Below the pieces are notes generated by a model. The model searched no databases. It was not told the DNA's origin and saw only the letters and a program-made list of their open reading frames with translations. Both the position numbers and the translations under genes were made by a program. From positions 103,018-167,017 of the forward strand of contig NZ_JAJNCX010000011.1 in the NCBI RefSeq assembly GCF_021026315.1: a stretch of DNA of 64,000 nt. Reading direction: 5' to 3'. Positions 16,719 to 25,636 of this stretch are shown piece after piece. Every line of letters starts with the position of its first letter. Position 1 is the stretch's first letter. The stretch comes from Rhizobium sp. C4. Its GTDB lineage: Bacteria; Pseudomonadota; Alphaproteobacteria; Rhizobiales; Rhizobiaceae.

Positions 16719-17240
16719 CTAACACCAGGGTCGCGGCGGCGTCTCGTACGGTCGTGCTTGGTGGCTATCCATCATCATCTTCCCTAAGTCCCGCCCACCA
16801 GCCGTCACGAACGCGATGGATCGCGCATCCTTTCGTCCTGCCACGCGCGCCAGGACGAAAGTTCGACCTTCAAACAAAGCCACCAACTGACGTTTCGCCG
16901 ATTGGGCGGCGACCACTTCTGCCGCGCATGGGGCATGAACATCAGCTGCATCGATATTGGCGATGGTGACTAACTCGTGGTGTTGCCCCAATCGGTCCAT
17001 GGAGAACGTGTCGCCGCTCCAGATCCGAAGCGTCACGAGCTCACATGCTGTGTCTTCGCAGTATCGGGCCCGCACGGTTGCAGGCATGTTCTGGGGTGCA
17101 TTCTTCGCTTCCAAACTGGCCTTGGCCGCGTTCAGCAGGTCGGCTGCCCAGGTGGAGGCGCCCACTCCCACCGCAATTGCGGCAACTGTGATGGCGGTGG
17201 CAACTCTGCCCATTTTGTGTCTCGACCTCGTCAGTCCCAT
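16719..17240 (-). CDS. Exported staphylococcal-nuclease-like protein
   Basis: 173 residues. A hydrophobic leader (GRVATAITVAAIAVGVGASTWA) suggests export. The mature part keeps SNase-fold phrases: ELVTIANIDAADVHAPC (compare the Ile-Asp-Ala-Pro-Glu loop), then AKRQLVALFEG, and a C-terminal LGKMMMDSHQARPY where nucleases have LVxxGLARxY. The catalytic Arg-Glu-Arg set is not clearly complete, so enzymatic activity is uncertain. The start at 17240 overlaps the DUF736 stop by 10 nt, making it the last gene of the virD4 operon. A second SNase-like protein lies at the far end of the transfer region. Confidence 0.55.
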   Translation of the reverse strand: MGLTRSRHKMGRVATAITVAAIAVGVGASTWAADLLNAAKASLEAKNAPQNMPATVRARYCEDTACELVTLRIWSGDTFSMDRLGQHHELVTIANIDAADVHAPCAAEVVAAQSAKRQLVALFEGRTFVLARVAGRKDARSIAFVTAGGRDLGKMMMDSHQARPYETPPRPWC

Positions 17241-17563
17241 GGGATCACCGCCATCAGGTTCGTGTCGCTTTGTCCCGGGAAGCGGCCAAGATTGGCGTGG
17301 AACTTCCCGTATCCCGTCGTAATCGTCATCTGATAGTATTGCCCGCCCGTGGACTGGCTTTCCTTCAGCCAGAGCCCGCCGATTTCGACGGTCCTGCCGC
17401 GAGGCGATTTTGCGTAGAGCCTGAACTGCGGCGCTTTCGGATTATCGCTGACGAAGCGCTGGCCAAGGATGTCGACGTCATAGGAAATGGAGGCGATATT
17501 TCCGGTGAGCCCCATCTGGTCGCCGTCGAATTCGATGAAGTTTGATATGTCGTTTCTGTTCAC
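17231..17563 (-). CDS. DUF736 family protein
   Basis: 110 residues starting with GTG at 17561-17563, with GGAG 9 nt upstream. The sequence shows the DUF736 pattern: a GLTGNIASISYDVDI strand pair, KAPQFRLYAKSPRG, EIGGLWLKES and a closing HANLGR segment. DUF736 genes are very common beside conjugation genes in alphaproteobacteria; a nucleic-acid-related or regulatory role has been suggested but function is not established. It starts 6 nt after virD4 ends, so it belongs to the same transcript, and it overlaps the SNase-like gene. Confidence 0.75.
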   Translation of the reverse strand: MNRNDISNFIEFDGDQMGLTGNIASISYDVDILGQRFVSDNPKAPQFRLYAKSPRGRTVEIGGLWLKESQSTGGQYYQMTITTGYGKFHANLGRFPGQSDTNLMAVIPWD

Positions 17564-17569
17564 GCGCCA

Positions 17570-20092
17570 TTACTCCGTGATGTCTGGCTGTTGATTAGTC
17601 GCGTCTAGGGTAGGAGGACCCACGTCTTCGTTGTCCGCCTGGATCGCGTCTGGAAGTTGGTCGTCGTCCAGAATGGCGGCGGCGGTGGAAAGCTTCAGCC
17701 GCGCCACTGCGGCGTCAATCGCCCGCGATCTGTCGTTGATCGGCTCTGCATTGGGGGATGCCTGAGTCTCCTTCGTTACCATTTCAGTAATCTCGTCAAT
17801 CACGCCCGACAGCTGCGCATGGCCGATCTCCAGCTGATTGCTTTCCGCAGCAACATCGGAATGAGCAGGAAGGACATCGACTGGATCGCTGGCAAAGGTG
17901 CCGTTGCCCTCAGACTGTACGAAGCCTTGAACGAAGGACCATGTGAACGCGGCGACGTGAGCATTCATCGCGTCTGCAATTCTTGCCCATCTGGCTGCTG
18001 TGACGACCTCGCGAAGTCGCCACACCGCCTCCATGGCTGCCTTTCGTTCGCGCCGGCCCTTTCGGTCGAAGCGTACCGACGTGCCACGGAGGCCCCCAAG
18101 AGTTTCAGGTGCTGTTCGCAACCGAAACAGAAGGTCGGCAATGGCCTGGTCATCGATCGCGTTCATGGCGTTGCGGAACTGGTGTATGAACCGTGTCGTG
18201 TCCGCAAAAACCTCCATAGCGGCGGCCAGAATTTCAAAGTCGTGATCAGTGCTCGAATTGCTCGTGCCCGTGATGTTGGCATCATTGTCGAATTGCCGCT
18301 GAGCATCGGATCCCGCTTTGTACGAGTTGAGCGATGCTGCGGGCGCTTCGAACAACGGCCATTCTGGCTGGATGGCTAGGTCCGGAATGGCCAGATGTCG
18401 CGTAAAACTCTCGACCTCGCGGCGTCTTTGAAGGAAGCGGCTATCGGTATAGAAGTTCAACTTGTTCAGGATCGCGCCGTAGCCGCTGCGAACCTGCAGG
18501 ATGGTCTTTGTATCATCGAGGCGCTGAATGGCTCCCGGATCCATGAGGGGGACGAGTTCGAAGCGACCTGTGGAGGCCCTCTTTCCGGCGAGAAGACTTG
18601 TCTGCTTCCCCCAGCCTTCGCGCTCCTCATATTTCCGGCCGAGATTATCGGAGACGATCCTGGCGGTTGCGTCGTCGCCAACTGCGATACATAGCTTGAT
18701 ATCCATATTGCCGAGCAGCGCGTCGCGCGTCTTTTGGCCATAGCGCTCGTCGATCTGTGGAATGTTTTGCGCGACAAGTGCGATCGTGAGGCCATAGCCG
18801 GCAACCAGTGGCGCGCGCTTGATGATTTCGGGCAATCGTTCGAACTGATAGAATTCATCGAGCATCATCAGAATTTTGTGCGGTTCGTCCTTGCCCGGAA
18901 GGCTTCGTAACATGACGTCATGAATTTGCTGGATGAGTAGGCGGATGATCGGTTCAACCGTCCCGAAATCTGAAACGGGAGCCGCGATAAACAGCGAGAA
19001 AGGTGCACGCCGCAGGTCGCGAATATCGAAGTCACTCTGAGCGCAGGCCTCAGCGATCAGGAGATTGTTGAATGGCGCAAGGGCCGTGACAATGTGCCCT
19101 TCGAAGCTTGGGCGTTGTTCCTCGTCGCGTCCAAGATGCTGGCGGAAGCTACCGAGGATGAAGTCGTTCAACTCTGGTTCGGTATCGATGATCTCGGTGA
19201 GCACATCCGAAAAAGAACGTCCCGTCGAGAACATCCGCAAGACCGAGCGAAAGTTGCGTCGGCCCTCCATCGACTTGGCTTCCATGACATAGCCTAGAAC
19301 GCCGGCAAGCAGCCCGCGCGCGGTCTGTTTCCAGTAACCATCTTCCCTCTCACCGATGGGGAGGAGGGAAGCAGACAGGTTGATCAAGTCGGTGGATCGC
19401 TCAGGCCATCCACGCACGAAATCCAGAGGGTTCCAGCGGTGCGTTTTCACAGATCCCGGTGCGAAGACGAAACACGTCTGGCCCATGGCAAGGCGGGCTG
19501 CACCCGTGTTCAGGTAGTTTTCGAGCTTGACGTCCAGAACGACCACCGACCCCTCATATTCGAGGAGGTTGGTCATCACGAACCCACGGCCCTTGCCGGC
19601 GCGTGATGGTCCGTTGACGAAGAAATGGCTGTCACCGCTATAGCGGACATCAACCGTTTGTCGGCCCTTGCCGAATGTCCCGAGCAGAACTGATTTTCCC
19701 GGATGCCCATCGATGAGGCCGGCCTTCTTCAGATCTTCAAGTGTCGCAAAGCGTGAACCGTCCGATGGTGGACGAACCTCCCAGGGCCGAATGATGGCGA
19801 GCGCTACCGCACCGGCGACAACCGCTGCTTCGGCAAAGGTTGCGGTTGTTGCTGCTTTCACCAGCCTCATGACCGACGGGTTATCGATATAGGTGCTGGC
19901 TTGCCTGATCGGCATGAAAATCTCGCCGCCCGAAAAGCCCTTCCACATGGTCGAGCTCTTCAAGATCACAAAGGACGCAACGCTATAATTGAGCGACCAG
20001 GCGTAAATGGTCGCGCCAACAGCTGCGATGGGTCCCACGGTAGAAAGGGCGATCTTTTCGAAGCGCTTCATTGAACGCCGCCCGAGCAACAT
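17570..20092 (-). CDS. virD4: Type IV coupling protein VirD4/TraG
   Basis: 840 residues. Two N-terminal hydrophobic segments (around 12-45 and 85-105) anchor it in the inner membrane. Walker A is NGPSRAGKGRG near residue 160, followed by the all-alpha insertion; Walker B is KILMMLDEFYQFERLP near residue 405. The family is the hexameric ATPase that hands the relaxase-DNA complex to the VirB channel. It is longer than typical VirD4 (~650) by an acidic C-terminal extension of about 200 residues, which in this family can bind substrates. ATG at 20092 is taken; ATG at 20071 (MKRFEKI) is an alternative with equal merit. Its upstream region is shared with the HigBA operators. Confidence 0.9.
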   Translation of the reverse strand: MLLGRRSMKRFEKIALSTVGPIAAVGATIYAWSLNYSVASFVILKSSTMWKGFSGGEIFMPIRQASTYIDNPSVMRLVKAATTATFAEAAVVAGAVALAIIRPWEVRPPSDGSRFATLEDLKKAGLIDGHPGKSVLLGTFGKGRQTVDVRYSGDSHFFVNGPSRAGKGRGFVMTNLLEYEGSVVVLDVKLENYLNTGAARLAMGQTCFVFAPGSVKTHRWNPLDFVRGWPERSTDLINLSASLLPIGEREDGYWKQTARGLLAGVLGYVMEAKSMEGRRNFRSVLRMFSTGRSFSDVLTEIIDTEPELNDFILGSFRQHLGRDEEQRPSFEGHIVTALAPFNNLLIAEACAQSDFDIRDLRRAPFSLFIAAPVSDFGTVEPIIRLLIQQIHDVMLRSLPGKDEPHKILMMLDEFYQFERLPEIIKRAPLVAGYGLTIALVAQNIPQIDERYGQKTRDALLGNMDIKLCIAVGDDATARIVSDNLGRKYEEREGWGKQTSLLAGKRASTGRFELVPLMDPGAIQRLDDTKTILQVRSGYGAILNKLNFYTDSRFLQRRREVESFTRHLAIPDLAIQPEWPLFEAPAASLNSYKAGSDAQRQFDNDANITGTSNSSTDHDFEILAAAMEVFADTTRFIHQFRNAMNAIDDQAIADLLFRLRTAPETLGGLRGTSVRFDRKGRRERKAAMEAVWRLREVVTAARWARIADAMNAHVAAFTWSFVQGFVQSEGNGTFASDPVDVLPAHSDVAAESNQLEIGHAQLSGVIDEITEMVTKETQASPNAEPINDRSRAIDAAVARLKLSTAAAILDDDQLPDAIQADNEDVGPPTLDATNQQPDITE

Positions 20093-20093
20093 T

Positions 20094-20145
20094 GTATCTT
20101 TTTAGAATACAACGCCTTGACATTTGTATTCTCTTGAGATACGTT
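20094..20145 (+). promoter_or_regulatory. HigBA promoter with two mirror-image operators
   Basis: Operator 1 is GTATCT-TTTT-AGAATAC (20094-20110); operator 2 is GTATTCT-CTTG-AGATAC (20126-20142), the exact mirror arrangement of the same half-sites around 4-nt centres. On the plus strand TTGACA (20117-20122), a 17-bp spacer and TACGTT (20140-20145) form the higB promoter, with operator 2 across the -10. Operator 1 touches the virD4 start, so HigA binding could also affect virD4. Confidence 0.65.
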
Positions 20146-20151
20146 CGCACG

Positions 20152-20433
20152 ATGATCAAGACGTCTAAAGACAAGCGGCTGGATGCGGTGCGCGCTGGTA
20201 AAGCGCCCAAGGGATTTCCAGCCGATATTGTTTCGCGAGCGCAACGTCGGCTCGCCCAACTTGACGCCGCATCGACGCTGGACGACTTGCGCGTTCCGCC
20301 GTCCAATAACCTTGAGTCTCTTCAGGGTGATCGTAAAGGGCAATACAGCATACGCATCAACGGGCAATGGCGGATTTGCTTTGAATGGAAAGACGGCGAT
20401 GCGTTTGAGGTCGAGATCGTCGACTATCATTGA
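20152..20433 (+). CDS. higB: HigB-type toxin
   Basis: The ATG at 20152 gives 93 residues; an upstream in-frame ATG would run through the promoter. The sequence carries the HigB/RelE-superfamily core: RAQRRLAQLDAASTLDDLRVPPS, then GDRKGQYSIRINGQWRICFEW and a final VEIVDYH. These toxins cut mRNA on the ribosome. The toxin-first order, with the HTH antitoxin behind it, is characteristic of hig loci. It is embedded in the transfer region between virB11 and virD4, on the opposite strand. Confidence 0.85.
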   Translation: MIKTSKDKRLDAVRAGKAPKGFPADIVSRAQRRLAQLDAASTLDDLRVPPSNNLESLQGDRKGQYSIRINGQWRICFEWKDGDAFEVEIVDYH

Positions 20434-20445
20434 AGGAGTAGAACA

Positions 20446-20748
20446 ATGAACAATGACCGGCCGCGACCTGTTCATCCCGGTGAGATTCTTAGAGAGGATT
20501 TCCTGCCGGACTATGGGCTGACACCTGGTGCGCTTGCCAAGGCGCTGCTTATTCCTCGTGATCGCATGGAAAAGATCGTGCGGGAGCAGCGTGACATCAC
20601 GGCCGATACGGCTTTGCGTCTTGGGCGCTATTTCGGAACGTCGGCGCAGTTCTGGGTCAACCTTCAGTCCAATTACGATCTGTTGGTCGCCGAGAACAAG
20701 TTTCATGATGCGATCGACCAAATCGTGCCGTTGGAGGCAGCTGCGTGA
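20446..20748 (+). CDS. higA: HigA-type antitoxin (HTH XRE family)
   Basis: 100 residues, preceded by GAAGGAG at a good distance and 12 nt after higB. It has the HigA pattern RPVHPGEILREDFLPDYGL, an XRE-type helix-turn-helix (LAKALLIPRDRMEKIVREQR) and the C-terminal LGRYFGTSAQFWVNLQSNYDL typical of VapI/HigA proteins. It neutralises the toxin and represses the operon, most likely at the two mirrored operators upstream of higB. Confidence 0.88.
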   Translation: MNNDRPRPVHPGEILREDFLPDYGLTPGALAKALLIPRDRMEKIVREQRDITADTALRLGRYFGTSAQFWVNLQSNYDLLVAENKFHDAIDQIVPLEAAA

Positions 20749-20783
20749 GATAGCGAATGCGGCGTGACGGTGCTGCTTTGACG

Positions 20784-21854
20784 TCATTGCGGGCCGCCCC
20801 ATCTATTGAAATATATCTCGCGCACGCCGCGCTTCATGGTGACTGGATCGCGGCTGATCTGAATGATGATCGGCACGACGTAGCGAACGAACTCGACAAG
20901 CTCTGTTTTGCTGAGGCCCAAGCCTGCCTGCATCGTTGCCATGGCGAGGCGCTCATAAGCGCCATGTGGATTGTCGGCATGGAGAGTAGACATGGATCCT
21001 GGATGGCCGGTATTGACGGCCTGAAGGAAGGAATAGGCTTCCGCACCGCGGATTTCGCCCATGAAGATCCGGTCTGGACGAAGGCGCAGCGCGGCTTCGA
21101 GGCAGTCCTGGATCGTGGTTTTCGCACGGCCCTGGCCGCCCTTTGATGCCACGAGCGCCAGATAGTTCGGCTGTGGCGGCTTCAGTTCGCGCGTGTCTTC
21201 GATGGAGATGAGCCTTTCCCATTCTGGAATGTCCTTCAGAAGACCGTTGAAGAAGGTGGTCTTCCCGCTCGACGTCCCTCCGGAGATCAACATCGTGACC
21301 CGGTTCTCAACGGCGTAGCGCAGCCAGGCCCTTCGACCTTGCGGGGAGGGGTCCTTCAGCCCCTCGACAAGATCCTGATCAAGGGTGCTCGTGTCCTCAT
21401 CGACCATTTTCGGACCGGAGACCCGCACATGATCGAGGCCGCCCAGTGCCACGTAATCGTCGATCGACATATCGCGGATCACCTGCTTGCGGATGGCAAA
21501 AGCCCCGCCGGCGGTGGCAACAGGCGAAAGCACCCCCTGAAACCGTTCCCCATTTGGCATGGCAGCCGAAAGCAGAGGCGTTTCCTCATTCACGCTCTGT
21601 TGCGTTGAGCCTGCGACCTGTTGAGCAAGTCCTCGAATGGCACGGGTATCGAGCCCTGGCACCTCGTGGCGCAGCATGCGAGCTTGATCGATGCGCTCGA
21701 CCCAAATCTCGCCGGGCCTGTTACACATGATCTCGATGACGGCCGGGTCTTCAAGCCAGGCCCGAAGAGGGGTCGCAGCCTGGCGCAGGTAGACCGGAAG
21801 GCCGTCCCAAAGGGAGCGGTCAATGACCGGCGGCACGCTGGCGACGAAGTTCAT
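20784..21854 (-). CDS. virB11: VirB11 secretion ATPase
   Basis: Start ATG at 21852-21854 with GAGG upstream; 356 residues. An N-terminal domain is followed by the RecA-like half: Walker A GGTSSGKTTFFN, Asp box ISIEDTRELKPP, Walker B FMGEIRGAEAY and His box TGHPGSMSTLHAD. VirB11 is a hexameric traffic ATPase at the cytoplasmic base of the channel, interacting with VirB4 and VirD4. It overlaps the end of virB10 by 35 nt and is the last gene of the virB operon. It converges with higA, 35 bp apart. Confidence 0.92.
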   Translation of the reverse strand: MNFVASVPPVIDRSLWDGLPVYLRQAATPLRAWLEDPAVIEIMCNRPGEIWVERIDQARMLRHEVPGLDTRAIRGLAQQVAGSTQQSVNEETPLLSAAMPNGERFQGVLSPVATAGGAFAIRKQVIRDMSIDDYVALGGLDHVRVSGPKMVDEDTSTLDQDLVEGLKDPSPQGRRAWLRYAVENRVTMLISGGTSSGKTTFFNGLLKDIPEWERLISIEDTRELKPPQPNYLALVASKGGQGRAKTTIQDCLEAALRLRPDRIFMGEIRGAEAYSFLQAVNTGHPGSMSTLHADNPHGAYERLAMATMQAGLGLSKTELVEFVRYVVPIIIQISRDPVTMKRGVREIYFNRWGGPQ

Positions 21855-23049
21855 TGACAGCCTCTTTGACAGGATCGGGGTAAAGCGAGGAGAAGTCGAG
21901 ATCACGTCGAACGAAGACCATGATCTGACTTCCCTGATCGACACGGACCGTCGGCGGGATCTTGATGGAATCCGCAAGCGCCGTGTTCGCCATGTCGGCC
22001 ATGGTCTGCGAGATCGTCTGCTGTGCCTGCGTCTGCGCGCTAGTGCCAGATGACGACGCGGTCGAGCTGGTCCCATTCGCGTTCAGCCCGGCAACGAAGG
22101 ACGAAACGCCACCGACGATGCTGAGAACGGCCGATGCTCCAAAACGTTCGAGGTAATGTTTGTCGACTACACCGGTCACACCTGAGCGACCGAGATCATC
22201 AGTTCCGTAGGAGCCGAGCGCAACGGAGGTCCCATCCGAGCGTAGCGCACGTGTCCAGACGATGAGGATCCGGCTCTGGCCGCGGGCAATACCGCTCCGG
22301 TATTCGCCAACCAGCAACGTACCCTTTGGAAGCAGGATGCGCCTGCCATCGAAGGAATAGACATCGGTCGAGGTGACGGCACGAACCATACCCGGAAGAT
22401 CAGATTGGATCGCCGTTTCTAGAACACCGCGAATGAGCGTTCCTTGTGCAATCAGCGCGTCGATCCGGTCATTGCGGGTCGCCTTGACGGTCTCGATGTT
22501 TTGGGACGATACCGAGGCGACAAATTTGCGGTTTGGATCTTCATCGGCAGCAGAGCTCTGTGACGAAGGGCTGTTGGCGGCTCCGGCCATGTTTGAAGCG
22601 GTTGCGCTCATAGCGCCCTGATCGACAACAATCATATTCGATTGAAGCCTTGCAAGGCGCAATTCTTCCTCGCGTTTGCGGCGTGCCACCTCCTCTGCCG
22701 CTCGTCGCGCCGCGTCCTCATCGATCATGGGTGGAGCCTGAATGACGATCGGGGCGGGTGGCGGCACCTGGACAGGTGGGGGCGGGGTCATGACCAGCTT
22801 GTTTTCCGGCGGCCCCGGCGGGCTCATCGGGTCGAGATCAAGATTGACGGACTTGCTCGCTGTCTTGAACTCTTCGTGATCCTGCTTGTCGCGCTTCTTC
22901 GGCTGCAAGTACGAGACATAGCCGGCATAGGCGAGAACGACCAAGGCGGCAGAGGCGAGCAGGATCGGGATCAGCTTTCCGGTCTTGGGCGATTGCGTTC
23001 GCGCCACCGTCTCGGTGATGCGGGACTCTTCTTCAAAATCAATGGTCAT
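21820..23049 (-). CDS. virB10: VirB10 channel scaffold
   Basis: Start ATG at 23047-23049; 409 residues. Short cytoplasmic tail, one membrane helix at ~27-48 (IPILLASAALVVLAYAGYV), then a proline-rich periplasmic linker (VMTPPPPVQVPPPAP), a coiled region (AARRAAEEVARRKREEELRLARL), and the conserved C-terminal beta-barrel domain with LIRGVLETAIQSDLPGMVRA and the pore helices. VirB10 bridges inner and outer membranes and senses ATP use. It overlaps virB9 by 11 nt and virB11 by 35 nt. Confidence 0.92.
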   Translation of the reverse strand: MTIDFEEESRITETVARTQSPKTGKLIPILLASAALVVLAYAGYVSYLQPKKRDKQDHEEFKTASKSVNLDLDPMSPPGPPENKLVMTPPPPVQVPPPAPIVIQAPPMIDEDAARRAAEEVARRKREEELRLARLQSNMIVVDQGAMSATASNMAGAANSPSSQSSAADEDPNRKFVASVSSQNIETVKATRNDRIDALIAQGTLIRGVLETAIQSDLPGMVRAVTSTDVYSFDGRRILLPKGTLLVGEYRSGIARGQSRILIVWTRALRSDGTSVALGSYGTDDLGRSGVTGVVDKHYLERFGASAVLSIVGGVSSFVAGLNANGTSSTASSSGTSAQTQAQQTISQTMADMANTALADSIKIPPTVRVDQGSQIMVFVRRDLDFSSLYPDPVKEAVNELRRQRAAGH

Positions 23050-23848
23050 TTTGCGCTCCCACCATCTGCGGCGCATCAGCGATCTTGATGGCGTTTGATG
23101 CTTCATGTTTCAGGTTGAAGACGCAGGTGGCGATATCGCCGTTTCGAAGGGTCCATTGGCGCGCGACCTTGTCGACGACGACGTAATCGCCTTCGCGCCG
23201 GAAATTGACGAGTGTTTCCGAGCCATCCGATTTGACGGCGAAGAAGGCGGGGACTTCGCCTGAAAACTGGAAAAACGTCTTCTTTCCGTCGTCAAACATC
23301 GAGGTTGGACGGTTTTCGACGGCGCCCTTATAGCCATAATCGTAGTTGAGCCGGCCAGGGTTGGCCAAAGCGTCTCGAACGTTGGGCATCGCCGCGTATT
23401 GTCTGGCCTGCGCCAAGAGCTTCGCATCGCCGACATCTTCCGGATAGGCGAAACGGAGCTTGATGACCGCCTGTTTCGTATTGCCTGGCTTTGCCCCATT
23501 CAGCACGAAATTATAGACCCGCTTGGTAGTCACGACATTCATGTTGGTCTGGGCATCGGGCTGAAGCGGCTTGATGAAGAGGAACTGCTTCGACTGATCT
23601 GGTACTGCCTGCCATGCCACGCTATCGCCCATGGCGACGGTTGCGATCTTCTCGTCTTCGTTGAAGACAATCATGGTCGAAACGCCCATCATCCCGGCGA
23701 GATAGATGATATTATCCTTCTGGAACGGGACGGTTCGGATCCGCTGGTCGGTCGGCACAGCCCGCGGCGTGCTTTCGGCGCGGACGGTTGTCACAAGCGC
23801 CGATGCGAGGACCACGCTGAGGAAGAGGGAACGGATTAACGCGTTCAC
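23039..23848 (-). CDS. virB9: VirB9 outer-membrane core component
   Basis: Start is GTG at 23846-23848 (GTGA overlap with virB8; GGAGG 7 nt upstream). 269 residues with a signal peptide ending near TTVRA. The N-terminal domain has VPFQKDNIIYLAGMMGVSTM, the central part FLFIKPLQPDAQTNMNVVTT, and the C-terminal domain NYDYGYKGAVENRPTSMFDD with FFQFSGEVPAFFAV, all usual VirB9/TrbG phrases. It forms the outer-membrane ring with VirB7 and VirB10. Confidence 0.92.
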   Translation of the reverse strand: MNALIRSLFLSVVLASALVTTVRAESTPRAVPTDQRIRTVPFQKDNIIYLAGMMGVSTMIVFNEDEKIATVAMGDSVAWQAVPDQSKQFLFIKPLQPDAQTNMNVVTTKRVYNFVLNGAKPGNTKQAVIKLRFAYPEDVGDAKLLAQARQYAAMPNVRDALANPGRLNYDYGYKGAVENRPTSMFDDGKKTFFQFSGEVPAFFAVKSDGSETLVNFRREGDYVVVDKVARQWTLRNGDIATCVFNLKHEASNAIKIADAPQMVGAQNDH

Positions 23849-24570
23849 TTGCCGTCCTCCTTCGTCACCGTTTCCTGATCACGGCGATATTCGGTCACTT
23901 GGAAACCGAGCGGATTATCGAAGCGCCAGTCGTTGCGCATCGGTTCGGACGTGTAGCGGAATCGGACATTTGCGACCCAGTGTTCGGTTATTGAGGGGCC
24001 GCTCGCGCTGACGCGCGTCGTCGAAAATCGGACGGCGGCGGTTTTCTCGTTCAGGAAAATCACGCTTTTGACGGCCACCGTGACCGTCGTATCCGAACCA
24101 TAGATCTTGACCGGGTTTTGCGGGTTGGCGCCGGAAAAGGTGAAGGCGAGATTGTCTGCTGCCTTGCCGGTCGAATAGAGGGAGGCTAGGTCGTAATTGT
24201 CGCGCAGTCCCTTCGGATCATAGGTCTCACGGGTGCGAATGAACCTGACGATATTGGCGCGTGTGACCGCTTCGTTCTGAGTGAGATCGCCGGCTTCCGA
24301 GAGTGGTCGGCTTGCTTCGACAAAGCCGGTCGTCTTATCGACCTCAAGCACGACGACATCGAAATTCTTGAGCGGCACGAGTGCCCAGAGCAGACCGAGT
24401 GCGGCGAGAAGCGCCATGGCAAGGACGACGGCGAGGGTACGCCAGACGTTGCGCGAAGCAGCAGTCCATCGATAGACGGACGCCTCCCACCGTTCGCCTT
24501 GGTGGTAATAATCGGCATCAACCACGGTTGATGCGGGAGGGCGTGCCTCCGCACCGCTGATATCAGTCAT
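23845..24570 (-). CDS. virB8: VirB8 inner-membrane assembly factor
   Basis: Start ATG at 24568-24570, preceded by GAGGGAAG; 241 residues. A cytoplasmic N-terminus contains DADYYHQGERWEASVYRWTA. One membrane helix follows (around 45-67), then the NTF2-like periplasmic domain with EAVTRANIVRFIRTRETYDP and a C-terminal NPLGFQVTEYRRD. VirB8 nucleates assembly of the channel. A long extension upstream in the same frame has no coding character and overlaps virB6, so it is ignored. Confidence 0.92.
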   Translation of the reverse strand: MTDISGAEARPPASTVVDADYYHQGERWEASVYRWTAASRNVWRTLAVVLAMALLAALGLLWALVPLKNFDVVVLEVDKTTGFVEASRPLSEAGDLTQNEAVTRANIVRFIRTRETYDPKGLRDNYDLASLYSTGKAADNLAFTFSGANPQNPVKIYGSDTTVTVAVKSVIFLNEKTAAVRFSTTRVSASGPSITEHWVANVRFRYTSEPMRNDWRFDNPLGFQVTEYRRDQETVTKEDGK

Positions 24571-24602
24571 GGAAAAGCTTCCCTCGAATATTGAGCTTCG
24601 GA

Positions 24603-25628
24603 TTATTTGCGGCTGTTGAGCGTTGCGGCGCGCACTTGGGCTGCGGCGGCATCGCCATCCCCGATCGTTGCTGATGGGCGTTGCGGTCGGTTTTGGAAGA
24701 TCTTTCGGCTTCCCCAAAGCAGCCCTTTCGCAGTGGTCAAACCGGCGAGTTGGGCGGCGCTCAACGCGCTTTGCCCGGTTGCGTCGATGCGCGGCGCGCC
24801 ACCGGCGATGCCTGCCGCTAGTCCCACCAGTTCCTTGAGAAGATATGCGGTGGCTGCGCACATGAAGCAGAAGGCGCCGAGCGTAGAGAAGACCGCTGAT
24901 CCGCTTTTCATGTCGTCTATGGTGGTGCTGAGGATCGTCGTCATGAGGCCGAGCACCGTATAGACAAGGATGGGCAGGAGCGCGTAGGCGGCAAGTGTCC
25001 GCACCCATCCATCGACCACGACGGATGTGAGATTGAAGAGGGCGGCGCATAGGATCATGGGGCCGATGGCAAGCAGGATGAACATGGTCATCTTGCCAAT
25101 GATAAGAATGACGGCTCCAACGGCACAGATGATGATTGCGAAGATCATCACGACGAGAGCGGCAAGAAAGAATTGTGGGGCGGTGACACCGCCTTTTGCG
25201 GCGATTGCTTTTGCGCCCGCCACGGCGGCGGTCCAGATATCCTTGAGACCTGAGCCCATCGAGGCGCTGTCATTACCGCAATTGGCGCCGCCGGATGCCT
25301 TACAAACAATTGTCGCCACAGCTTGTGGCGCCTTGAGCAGCGGTTCGGCTATCAGCGGGGAATAGGCCGACCAAGAGACAATCAGCGTGTAGCAGATAAA
25401 GGCGCGTCCAAACCTCCACACGAATTCGCCAGCGGTCATCGGTGCGCGCCCAAAGAGCATCTCATAGCCCCACCAGATGACGTAGAGTGTGAGCGCCGAG
25501 ATAAAGATTGGCCCGAGATAGGCGGCCAGCTGCTGATAAATGCCTTGAACCGCCGTCAATCCGAGCGCATCGACCTTGGCAAGCATGTCGATGATGAACT
25601 GGCCGGAGGCGTTCGCGAGTTCGTCCAT
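24603..25628 (-). CDS. virB6: VirB6 polytopic channel protein
   Basis: Start ATG at 25626-25628; 341 residues with at least six hydrophobic segments, including ISALTLYVIWWGYEMLFGRA, FFLAALVVMIFAIIICAVGA and LLAIGPMILCAALFNLT. The middle tryptophan region and the C-terminal Gly/Ala-rich segment fit the VirB6/TrbL family, which lines the inner-membrane part of the channel. It starts 8 nt after a small lipoprotein gene ends and ends 32 nt before virB8, inside the same operon. Confidence 0.9.
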   Translation of the reverse strand: MDELANASGQFIIDMLAKVDALGLTAVQGIYQQLAAYLGPIFISALTLYVIWWGYEMLFGRAPMTAGEFVWRFGRAFICYTLIVSWSAYSPLIAEPLLKAPQAVATIVCKASGGANCGNDSASMGSGLKDIWTAAVAGAKAIAAKGGVTAPQFFLAALVVMIFAIIICAVGAVILIIGKMTMFILLAIGPMILCAALFNLTSVVVDGWVRTLAAYALLPILVYTVLGLMTTILSTTIDDMKSGSAVFSTLGAFCFMCAATAYLLKELVGLAAGIAGGAPRIDATGQSALSAAQLAGLTTAKGLLWGSRKIFQNRPQRPSATIGDGDAAAAQVRAATLNSRK

Positions 25629-25636
25629 GGTGATCC

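Noticed and set aside
24571-25050. Long N-terminal extension of virB8
   Set aside because: Lies fully within virB6 on the same strand, low-complexity basic sequence; the ATG at 24570 gives a standard VirB8.
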